Of a stretch of DNA of 64,000 bases, positions 31,122-40,648 are shown piece after piece. A program made the position numbers and the translations under genes. The notes below the pieces were generated by a model that was not told where the DNA came from, searched no databases, and was given only the letters and a program-made list of their open reading frames with translations. Each line of letters opens with the position of its first letter. Positions within the stretch are counted from its first letter, which is position 1. Origin of the DNA: Diadophis punctatus similis (Eukaryota; Chordata; Lepidosauria; Squamata; Dipsadidae); assembly GCA_023053685.1 (NCBI GenBank), contig JALIGW010000058.1:749001-813000 (forward strand), given 5' to 3'.

Positions 31122-34100
31122 GAAGCGCCTGGCATCTTGACCGTATTTGGCCTCACCTCACCTACACGAGTGGTGTGTTGGAGGCCATAATTGGCGATTG
31201 CAGGAGAGGAACCATTTCCAAAGACATGTACTCTCATTCTGTACTCTGTGACCCGTTGATCGTGCTGTTGGTCGCTGAACCACAGGAAGCGCAGGTGATT
31301 GCGGTGATCCTCCCTGACAACAAACGAGTAAAACATCTGCTGGATGTCAGCCATGAAGGCTGTGGCCTCTTTTCTGAAGCGAATAAGCACACCTAACAGG
31401 CTGTTGATAAGGTCGGGTCCTGTAAGGACTTTGTTCAAGGAGTGGTTTTGGAACTGAGAACTTGCGTCAAAGACCACTCTTATTTGCCCTGGCTTTTGTG
31501 GATGGTATACTCCAAAGAACGGCAGGTACCAACATTCTTCATCCTGTTTCAGAGGTGGGGCAGTTTCAGCATGTCCGTTTTTGATCATCTTGTCTATGAA
31601 CTCCACCAAATGAGCTTTCATTGCGGGCTTCCTGTTCATAAGTCTTTTCAGACTGAAGAGGCGAGAGATAGCTTGCTCACGGTTGTTAGGTAAGCGCTGC
31701 CTGGGTGCGCGAAAGGGCAGTGGTGCAACCCAGCTTCCACCAGCGTCTCGTTGCAGTTCCTTTTCCATGAGTTGTAGAAAGCGTTTATCTTCTATTGACA
31801 TGCTTAACTCGTTGTCTTCCTTGCTGGTCTGAAACACCGTCGCTCCTAGAACGGAGTAGTCCATTGAAACCGTGAAGTGTTCGTGGCATGGCTTCCAGTG
31901 GGATGCTCTACCATTGCTGAGGATGGTCACAGAAACATCTGCTTGGTTAGGGGCTTGCAGCCTATCGATGCAGACTGTTCCGTAGATGGCCCACCCAAGT
32001 ACAGTTCTGATGGCAATTGGTGCTCCTTTCGCACCTTTGACCGCCTCATAGGGGAAGGAGAGGTCGGGAGTGTCTGAGCCCAATAGGAGGAGGATGCTGG
32101 CTTTGGGGTCCAAGGCAGGAAAAAGGTGAGCTAAGTGCCTTAAATGAGGTATACTGCTTGCTACCTCTGGGGTCGCGATCTGCCTGCGATCATTTGGTAT
32201 GTTGTCACACTCTAGCAATGGCGGCAGTTTGAATGTTTCGCTCCCGTCTAATGGCTCTATGTAGAATCCAGTTACACTCCTCCCCGCCGTGCGCTGTGAA
32301 CCAGAGCACGTGGACATCGTGAAGTGCGTTTCTTCAGCCGGTGCATCGAAGAGGTCAAAGAATGCAGATTTGGCTAACGACCTATTGCTCTGCGAGTCCA
32401 GTATTACATACATGTTCACTGCCTTTTCTGGCCATCCCGCTGGGTAGACTTTAGCCAAGTATATGTGATGACATGAGTGAGGGAATGGTGAGCCAGCGCA
32501 GATTGACGTGCAATGGACATTGACGTTTACGGTCGTTGGTGTCTGAGTCTCCACAGAAGCGGCAGAATTCGGAGTGGGTCGTGTATTAGGGGGTGACCGT
32601 AAAGCAGGAGGTGGTCGTGGGTGATCGGTCGGTCGTGAGTTGGGAGTTGTTCGTGTGTAGGTAGTCGACCGTGGAACAGGGGTAGCCCGTGTAAAGGGAG
32701 GTGGTCGTGTATAATGAGCTGGCTGGGTTGCTGGGTCAAAGTCTAGGTGCAGGGCAGCAGGGTGCTGATTGCTCTTGCATATGTAGCATCGTATTTGCGC
32801 TGTGCATTCGTTGGCCAAGTGCTCCCTTGAATTACAACACTTGAAGCATACCCCGTAGTCTCTTATCAGAGCCTTTCTTTCATCTAAGGGCTGGCTCCGG
32901 AAATCTCTGCAATTATTCAGAGGATGTGGGAGGTTGTGGAATGGGCACTGTAGATATGTAGGTGTCGTCAGAGGGGAACGTGCAGGTCTACTTGGTGGCT
33001 GCTCGGCGTGGTACCTCGTGGAAGGAGTAAAGACCTGTGTGTCATGCACAGATACACTCGCTGTGAGCGATGGGTTCTTGGAAGAATCAAGGGTCTGGTT
33101 GTTAACTTTGTTAACTGCGTGGCAATTCTCCAAAGTGAGGAGATTAACAGGATCATTATATATAGTTGCTTGGTGGTTGATGAAGTCTGTGAGGAAGGCA
33201 AAGGAAGGGTTTTTTTGTTGGTGATTCACTTTATAAGCTGCCGCTGCTTGGATCCATTCTCTGTTTAGTTCCTTTGGAAATCTAGCAATGATGTGCTGTT
33301 GTGTGTCATAATGGTCGAGACACATAAGTCCCGGTAAGTTGGGATCCCCTTGGGATGTCCGCAACAGTTTCAGTTCATGGGCAAATTTCCACAGCCTTTT
33401 AGGGTCTTTCAAGGTGATGTTTGGGAAGTTCTTGATATGGTTTAATAATGAGGACTCTATCACTACGGATGACCCAAAACGTAGGTCGAGTGCAGCCCAG
33501 GATTCCTGAAGGGCGACGTCTGCTTTAACTAAGTTGGTGGAGTGGATATCTCTAACAATTTCAGCAGAATCAGGTCCCAGACATGCTACCATGTGTCTAA
33601 GCTGTTTGGCTGGGCGTAGCCTCTCTTCCTGGATGCCATTCATGAAATTGTCCTTCCATAGCATGTATCTTTTGCCGGGTATGTCCGAGAATTTCTCGAT
33701 CCCACTGGCTGCCAGATCCACCTTTGTCTGTCGGGATGTACATGCTATATGCCCTTTACAGAGGCATACGGGGTCCTTTGGGACTTCCACCGGGTGATGT
33801 ACAGGAGGTGATGGTAAGCTGTGCATCTCAGAAATGTCAGTGGCCTGCTTTAGGGGTGGTTGGCTCCTTCCTGTCCATCCGACGTAAAAGGGGTTCATCA
33901 GGTCTTGCCAGATGGGCGGATCTTGGCCATTGGGCTGTGTAGCAGCAGTAGAGATGGTCGGGGGGTCAGGCGCAGTCACGATGGCTGGAAGGTTGGGCGC
34001 TGTCATGATAGGCATAGTCGCGATGTCCGAAGGGTTGGGCGCAGTCGCAATAGGCACAGTCGCGATGGCCGGAGGGTTTGGCAGGAATGTCTTGGCATCG

Positions 34101-34228
34101 ACGTTGAGATTAAAGGTTGCTACTGGCGCCGGCTGAGACCCTCTAGTAGTTAAAGGGTCAGCCAGTAGTGAGCTTTGTTCATTTACATAGGTCTGTACTC
34201 GATCGTTCGGGTCCTCCTCTTCCAACAC
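31088..34228 (-). CDS. BEL/Pao gag carboxy terminus, protease and RT start
   Basis: A 1046-codon frame. Capsid-like residues come first (DIPGKRYMLWKDNF region), then two zinc knuckles (CFKCCNSREHLANEC and CYICKSNQHPAALH) at about 475-510. An aspartic protease site reading VILDSQSN follows, and the fingers of reverse transcriptase (AFMADIQQMFYSF) lie near residue 980. The protease motif has Ser-Gln-Ser after the Asp rather than Thr/Ser-Gly, a possible loss of function or a lineage variant. The frame is joined to the preceding gag frame only through a frameshift at about 34300. Confidence 0.9.
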   Translation of the reverse strand: MLEEEDPNDRVQTYVNEQSSLLADPLTTRGSQPAPVATFNLNVDAKTFLPNPPAIATVPIATAPNPSDIATMPIMTAPNLPAIVTAPDPPTISTAATQPNGQDPPIWQDLMNPFYVGWTGRSQPPLKQATDISEMHSLPSPPVHHPVEVPKDPVCLCKGHIACTSRQTKVDLAASGIEKFSDIPGKRYMLWKDNFMNGIQEERLRPAKQLRHMVACLGPDSAEIVRDIHSTNLVKADVALQESWAALDLRFGSSVVIESSLLNHIKNFPNITLKDPKRLWKFAHELKLLRTSQGDPNLPGLMCLDHYDTQQHIIARFPKELNREWIQAAAAYKVNHQQKNPSFAFLTDFINHQATIYNDPVNLLTLENCHAVNKVNNQTLDSSKNPSLTASVSVHDTQVFTPSTRYHAEQPPSRPARSPLTTPTYLQCPFHNLPHPLNNCRDFRSQPLDERKALIRDYGVCFKCCNSREHLANECTAQIRCYICKSNQHPAALHLDFDPATQPAHYTRPPPFTRATPVPRSTTYTRTTPNSRPTDHPRPPPALRSPPNTRPTPNSAASVETQTPTTVNVNVHCTSICAGSPFPHSCHHIYLAKVYPAGWPEKAVNMYVILDSQSNRSLAKSAFFDLFDAPAEETHFTMSTCSGSQRTAGRSVTGFYIEPLDGSETFKLPPLLECDNIPNDRRQIATPEVASSIPHLRHLAHLFPALDPKASILLLLGSDTPDLSFPYEAVKGAKGAPIAIRTVLGWAIYGTVCIDRLQAPNQADVSVTILSNGRASHWKPCHEHFTVSMDYSVLGATVFQTSKEDNELSMSIEDKRFLQLMEKELQRDAGGSWVAPLPFRAPRQRLPNNREQAISRLFSLKRLMNRKPAMKAHLVEFIDKMIKNGHAETAPPLKQDEECWYLPFFGVYHPQKPGQIRVVFDASSQFQNHSLNKVLTGPDLINSLLGVLIRFRKEATAFMADIQQMFYSFVVREDHRNHLRFLWFSDQQHDQRVTEYRMRVHVFGNGSSPAIANYGLQHTTRVGEVRPNTVKMPGASWNETSTSTMV

Positions 34229-34287
34229 CGTGGGATCGAATTTGGGGATATCGCTTTGGACGCTTGCCTGTAAAGCTTCGGCCCTTG

Positions 34288-35289
34288 CTATATCTTTAGC
34301 GTGGTCTCCCTTTTGCTCTGCAAACTGACAAGTTTGGCTTGTGCTCTGGCTATTTCTTCTTTTTGTAAGTTCTCTTGCTCTGTTAGCTGTAGAGCTACCT
34401 TGGCTACTGTGGCATCCACTTGTGCTCTTTTAGCTTTGTCGGCTAAACTCTCTGCTCTGGAGGCCTTGGATCTACAGCTGTGACGGGATGAGTGCCGTGA
34501 GATGCTGCTGCCCACGTGAGATCCGGCTGGCTTCGAGCAGCAGGAGGAGGCTTTCTTTGATCGATGGGCTGCCTCTGATCTGGGCTTCTCGTTCGTTGTG
34601 TCCTTGAGACGTGTGGATGTGGACTTGTCAGAAGCACGTGAAGGTGCTTCAGATGGTTTTGGTGAAGGCATGTGCGGAGGAGTAGACAGCTGGTGTGCGT
34701 CCTTCTCGCTTGTTGTGGTCTCCGTTTGAAGCTCGGTTTGAGGCAGAAGGTCGGCTTTGAAAGGGTCAAATTTGCTTAGGAGAAGCCTTTCTCGTTCTTT
34801 ATTTCTCAGCTGAAGAGCTTGTAGGTCCTTCAGAAGCCCCTCACTTTGTAACTTCTTCTGGATGCGGATATGTTTAGGCACACAGTCTTTCCATTGTAGG
34901 AACATAATTTTGTAGTCTGCATCCATCTCGGGAATGCGACTTGGGGAGAGTGCTTCTCTGTCAGCGGTGTAGTACTGTAACAATCTATTCCAGAGCGTGT
35001 TATTGTGTTTGTAGCACTTATCCCATTCCTGGTTTAGCTTAGCTCGAGCGCGCTTGGTAAGCTTTATATTCGGCCTCAAATCATAGCTTTTCTGGGGTGC
35101 TTCTGCCTCTCTTGAAATTGGAACATCAAAATCTGCGATTAAAGTGTTGTCAGACAGGTGACTCTGCGTTTCTAGCAAATCGGATGCTCCTTCCCCACTT
35201 GGGAAAGATTCCATGACATCATTGTCCATATTACTGTTGAGATCAGTTGGTGAGGTGATCTCTGCCAGTGCCCCAGCAGCCTCTGCCAT
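34288..35289 (-). CDS. BEL/Pao gag amino-terminal region
   Basis: A 333-codon frame starting at the first ATG after the leader. It is rich in charged residues with a coiled-coil-like stretch (KAKRAQVDATVAKVALQLTEQ, residues about 285-330) and Ser/Thr-rich middle. The stop at 34288 results from a frameshift, because the gag sequence plainly continues in another frame. Function inferred from position: structural polyprotein of the particle. Confidence 0.8.
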   Translation of the reverse strand: MAEAAGALAEITSPTDLNSNMDNDVMESFPSGEGASDLLETQSHLSDNTLIADFDVPISREAEAPQKSYDLRPNIKLTKRARAKLNQEWDKCYKHNNTLWNRLLQYYTADREALSPSRIPEMDADYKIMFLQWKDCVPKHIRIQKKLQSEGLLKDLQALQLRNKERERLLLSKFDPFKADLLPQTELQTETTTSEKDAHQLSTPPHMPSPKPSEAPSRASDKSTSTRLKDTTNEKPRSEAAHRSKKASSCCSKPAGSHVGSSISRHSSRHSCRSKASRAESLADKAKRAQVDATVAKVALQLTEQENLQKEEIARAQAKLVSLQSKRETTLKI

Positions 35290-35579
35290 GCTTAGAAAGA
35301 GATAAGGTAACTTTCAAAGGGAAGAAAAAAAATATTTGAGATGCAACTCACTTTCAGGTCTATAGGGGGCGCCGTCGAGGTTTAGGAATGTGGCTGCAGT
35401 TCACTTGAGCATTAGGGCTTCTTATTGGCTTTCCTTGGCTTTAGTGTATTTAATGAAATTCAGCTGATGGCCAGTAAAGGGAGGCAGCGAGCGAGTCTTA
35501 CGGTTTAGCTTATTTTAACTGAGTTTCAGGCTTTGGCCACCAGATGGCGCTTTTGCTAATTAATGCTTGGGCAGTAGGT

Positions 35580-35754
35580 CTTCTTTATTTCCTTTGTTTA
35601 AAGTCTTGCCATGTGGATTTCTCAGAGACTTTGCTAGTGCTATACTCTGTTTACTTTAGTCAGATGATTAAGTTACATTATTTAGCCTATACCTTTCTTT
35701 ACTTCAATTTATTCGCTAGTTAATAGTGGAATTTTACAAATCCCAGACGGGGAG
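35580..35754 (+). mobile_element. BEL/Pao 3' internal end in opposite orientation
   Basis: The plus strand reads 'cagatgattaagttacatta', 'ttcgctagttaatagtggaa' and the purine tract 'gacggggag'. These match the minus-strand sequence just before the 3' LTR at 28150-28260. It is a piece of a second BEL copy or an inverted end. Confidence 0.8.
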
Positions 35755-36393
35755 TGTGCTGTCACAGATGACAGGATAGTTAGCTTAATTTAAGATATGT
35801 CTCTTTAAGACTTTGCATTAAGGGAATTGTAGTTTACATGGCACTCTGGGTATTGTAGTTACACATGTGACCACTTCTATGTATTCTTATTGGTTCTGAT
35901 CTGGGAGGAGGAGTGATTGGGAGAAAGCATTTCATTCAGCCTTTGTTCTTAAACAAGCAAGTCAACATGTAACATGGGGAAAAAGCAATGTCCTTTTACT
36001 GTCATGGAACGAGAGCTGAACTCCGTCCAGAAAGTTAAACTGAGCAAACGGGTTATCACAAATTAGTTTATTACAGGTATCTCCAATCATAACTTATGAT
36101 TACGTAGAGGAATTCTTCTGTAGTCTAATCTTTTCCCATTGTTTGCAGGTAAAAGGACATTGCTTTTTCCCCATGTTACATGTTGACTTGCTTGTTTAAG
36201 AACAAAGGCTGAATGAAATGCTTTCTCCCAATCACTCCTCCTCCCAGATCAGAACCAATAAGAATACATAGAAGTGGTCACATGTGTAACTACAATACCC
36301 AGAGTGCCATGTAAACTACAATTCCCTTAATGCAAAGTCTTAAAGAGACATATCCTAAATTAAGCTAACTATCCTGTCATCTGTGACAGCACA
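35755..36393. repeat. Near-perfect LTR palindrome
   Basis: Arms 35755-35999 and 36149-36393 (245 bp each) are complementary with a single difference that I could see. The 149-bp spacer is the remaining LTR part. The left arm begins TGTGCTGTCACAG right after a purine tract, and the right arm ends with its complement. Confidence 0.92.
36000..36393 (-). repeat. BEL/Pao LTR, minus orientation
   Basis: A complete LTR of about 394 bp, TG...CA on the minus strand. It shares 'ttattacagg' and 'gcaggtaaaaggacattgct' with the left LTR. Confidence 0.75.
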
Positions 36394-36399
36394 CTAGCT

Positions 36400-37370
36400 A
36401 TTTGCACAATCTTGGCCTTTCAACATCTACTCTCAGCCATTCCATCAAACAAATTATAAAGGCAAGGCAATAGGCAGAGCATTTATTTTTCTTAAGGTAT
36501 AGCTTCTATTGGGCGTTGAAATTGGATGAAGAAAGGCAAAGTTTTTTTTTGTTTTTTGTTTTTTGTTTTTTTCAGGAGAGCAAACTTTAAAGTTCAGTAT
36601 TTTCCAAAGAAATCACACAGTATTTCTTCAACAGATCACAAAAGCAAATCAGATACTTCAAACTGCTTTTGAAATGCAAGGGGGGCAGCTTTGCCATGGT
36701 GACAGTACACCCCCCCTCCCTTCCAGATGGGTTATTAGGGTTAGGATTAGATGTGTAGAAACACAGCAAAGCTGCCATTTTGCGTATTCATTCCGGACTC
36801 TTCTCTTGCCCCCCCCAAGTGTTCCCTGCCTGCCTGCCTGTCTCAGGGACCCCCCACCCTTCAGCCCACCCCCTTCTTGAAAGGAAGGGGCTGAGTTTGC
36901 ACTGCTGTCCAGCAGGACCCTGGGTTCAGGCCAAAGGCCACTGAAGGCCTATGCAACCCCCATGGCTTGAGTCCCAGTCTCTCCAGGACCCCAGCCCTTC
37001 ACCCCTCACCCAGAAGGGCTGCCCCGATGGGTGAAGAAGCGCCACTCATTCAGCCCCATCAGAGTTGGGGGGGGGGCAGAGGAGGTGCAGGAAAGAGGGG
37101 AGCCTCCCTCCCCCAGTACTGGACTCTGAGATCAGCTGCACCAAAGGAAAAGCAAGCAAGGGGGACTGCGTTGTGCAAGGGCAGAAGCCCCAAAAGAAGC
37201 TTAGAAGAAGATGCACGCAGCTGGGTTGGGCCTTTTCCCACCAAGGCACAGGAGACCCCCCCTCCCCAAGACCCCTGCTACTCCTCAGCCTGCCCCCCCT
37301 GGCCCAAGGAATGACCAGGCCTATCCCAGGGGCCCTCAGGCCTTGCTCCGCCCTGCCCAACAGCCAGGCT
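36400..37370. other. Region downstream of the Kunitz exon; no exon identified
   Basis: A terminal exon of the Kunitz gene would be expected on the minus strand here or further left, but no candidate stands out. It has a (TTTTTTG)-like run at 36540-36572. Confidence 0.4.
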
Positions 37371-37373
37371 CAC

Positions 37374-40309
37374 CAGCCACTCCACAGTTTTCCTGGCATT
37401 GCTTGAAAGTGGGGTAGTTGTTGCGGTTCCCGGGGCAGCCAAAGTAAGTGAAAGGCTCGCAGCTCCTGGAGGTGACGTTGTAGAAAAAACGTTTTTCAGG
37501 CTCCTCGCATCGTTTGGAATCGTCGGGGAAGGTGCTGCAGCTTCTGTCGTCTGGCAAGAGAGGAGATTCTGGAAACTCAAAGCTTTCCTCAGTTGTAGGT
37601 ACTCTGGGGTGTTTGTGGGGGGATAGAGCAGCCCCCAAATAGAGGCTGGGGAATTCTGGGAATCTTAAGGTTGCCAAGGTTGGAGACCCCCCCACCCTAA
37701 TAGAATTTGCACCCAGAGCTTTGGGGGCTTTGGGGTTGTCTCTTGACACAGGGAGGATCCCTCTGGATCCTGGGCTGGTTCTTTTGTTCTTTTGTTTGTC
37801 TTTCTTACATGGTTACATTTTAACTGAAACTCAGGGGCCCTGAAGCAATGGGAAACATCACACCAGAATGCTGGTGCTGCACCCGATAGAATGCTAGGGC
37901 TGGAAGGGCCCTCGGAGGTCTTCTAGTCCAACCCCCTGCTCAGGCAGGAGACCCTAGACTAGTGATGGAGAACCTTTTTTGGTTCACATGCCAAAAGGGT
38001 GTGCGTGAGTGCGCTAGCGTACGCGCAAGCCCACACCCATGCCCTCCCCAGCGCATGCGCACAACCCCCCATGCACGCACACACTGCCCCCCTTGCATGT
38101 GCACAGGCCTCACAAGGGATTCCTGAATCCTGGGGAAGGTGAAAAACAGCCAAACCGGAAACTAACTTCCGTTTTGCCGTTTTGCCGTTTTTCCCTGTCC
38201 CCAGGATTCAGGAGGCTTCACCTGAAGCCTGGGGAGAGTGAAAACAAGGCCGAAAATGAGCTGGCCAGCTCACGCATGCACGCTGGAGCTGACATAGGGC
38301 AACGCCTCGCGTGCCCTGCGATATGGCTCCATGTGCCATGTGCCAGTGGAACAGCTTGCCAGCGGAGGTTGTGAGAGCCCCAACACTTGCGACCTTCAAG
38401 GGGAGACTGGACTGCCATCTGTCTCAAATGATGTAGGAATTCCTGCTTGAGCAGGGGGTTGGACTAGATGACCTACAAGGTCCCTTCCAACTCTAATAAT
38501 AAATCTAAAAATTCCATTCCATTCCATTCCATTCCATTCCATTCCATTCTAGTGATGCCTACATAAATATATACCTGTGTTCATTCTAAAGTGAAATGTT
38601 TTCTTACCCATTTTATAGAGAATTAGTTTGTTTCAATTCAGTCTATGTTTAAGTACAAGCTTTCTTTTTAATTAGGAATTACATGAAGGAATTACATGGA
38701 AATTGTAATGCTTTAAACTGTAATGCTTGTAGTCAGGAAAAGAGCAAGGTAACTCCTGCAAACAGAGTTAATGGATTTAAAACCAGTGAACCATTAGAGG
38801 TAGTATTTGCAGATATTATTGGTTAAATTATTAAATTATTAAAAAAAGTCTACCCCAAAGCAAACGAGCAGCTGAGAAAGAACCTAAGAGCAGCTGCTCA
38901 GGCTAATTGAAAGCCTGGGCTACTGCCAAAAGCCATTAACCCTTCCAACTCTATTCTATGTTCTAAATTGGGTGCTTCACAGCAGAAGCAATACAGCTGG
39001 CTGGACTACACATGCATTAAATTGACAGCCTGTATGATCAAGCTGCATCGTTGTCCCCTCCTGTATAACAAGAAGTAGCCAACACTGCAGCAGCTGTAAA
39101 AGGTCGTGGGAAACTCCAGGGAGTATCAGCTGATCACAGAAGTATTACTCAATACTCTTTATAATAAAAATATTTGTAATCTTGTCCTTCTTCCTGAAGG
39201 GAAGAGGTTAATCCCATCCTTAGATGGGTGATTGATGGGTTTCCCTGCCCTAATCCTGTCAGTTTTTGTTGTTTATTGACTTGATTCAGCGTGTATCGGC
39301 TGCATTCCAGCTGCAACTTCTGTTAAGTGGAGCTATTACTGAAGGGAGACAGAGAAAAAAATAAACCAACCCTCCCTTGCAGTTTATTTTTAACCAGTTC
39401 TCCGAACTGCCTAAGCAATTTACTAATGGTTTGGGCAAATTGGTGAGAACTGGCTGGATTTCACCTGTGCTCATCTCCCAAGGAGGCATCGGAGGCTGCA
39501 GTAGGAAGATGCCCAGATCTGTGGGGAGCAAGATGGAAGATCATAGGAGTAGTGGGGTTCTGGACTTCTTCCTCCTGGACCACTTCACAACTCCCAGTTG
39601 CAAGCCTGGCCGGTCACTAGATAGGCCCCCTCTCCCCTCCCCCACCCCAGAGGGCTCAACCCTTGCTGCTGCCCATTTGCAGATTCAGGTTCATTCTCCT
39701 CATGAGAAACATCCTGATTCTAGTACCCGAATTCAGTTGGTGTGGAATTCTCTTCTCCCAGGCGAGACGGAAGAGATTAGTTTTGCATTTGGTCACCTGT
39801 AGAGTTCCCGTCAAGATCACCCAGGGCCCCGTTTATGAGCAGATCCAGCCCACTAACTTTATTGAGCACACCACGGCAACTGAGCTCGAACACAACAGAT
39901 TTTGTACAATTGCTGCAATTAACCCTAATTGTTAGAAGGTGGAAGTTGATGATCGGGTAACCTAATTGTATTTTTATTATTATTATTAACAGTGTGTAAA
40001 AACTATACTGAAAACTATAACTTTTAAGGACTAGAAATTTGGGGGACTTCGAGATATAACCCTGGGAGTGATTATATCTTGTTAATGATTGGCCTTATTA
40101 GTTTGTTCAGATAATTGGGGTATTGGAATTATGGTGGAATATTGAGTAATTCTTTCCTTCTGGGAGGGGGCTTCGTGGTACCCGAAGAAGAACACCCAGA
40201 TTCAGTCACATTTTTGTTGCGTGTAGCATCAACCTTGTGAACTCTCAAGTTTCCTCTTCACGCTATGTATTCAAAATGGAAAGTGATTATTTATGTGTAT
40301 TTATATGTT

Positions 40310-40388
<79 letters not shown>

Positions 40389-40400
40389 CATCCATCCATC

Positions 40401-40477
<77 letters not shown>

Positions 40478-40552
40478 CCTACCTACCTACCTACCTACCT
40501 ACCTACCTACCTACCTACCTACCTACCTACCTACCTACCTACCTACCTACCG

Positions 40553-40648
<96 letters not shown>

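Larger units (their letters stand above)
27779..36393 (-). mobile_element. BEL/Pao LTR retrotransposon, decayed
   Basis: The order on the minus strand is gag, protease, reverse transcriptase, RNase H, integrase, then a purine-rich tract and an LTR at 27779-28149. The LTR at the other end (36000-36393) is in the same orientation, but a plus-strand 3' end of a BEL element lies between it and gag. At least three frameshifts and one stop break the coding region, so the copy is not autonomous. Confidence 0.9.

Noticed and set aside
28414..35289. Possible domesticated gag or integrase gene
   Set aside because: The frames share lesions, keep retroelement order and have LTRs; nothing suggests selection on a single frame.
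36400..37360. WAP domain or third Kunitz-gene exon on the minus strand
   Set aside because: No Cys-rich pattern of the WAP type and no phase-1 acceptor with a short closing frame could be supported.
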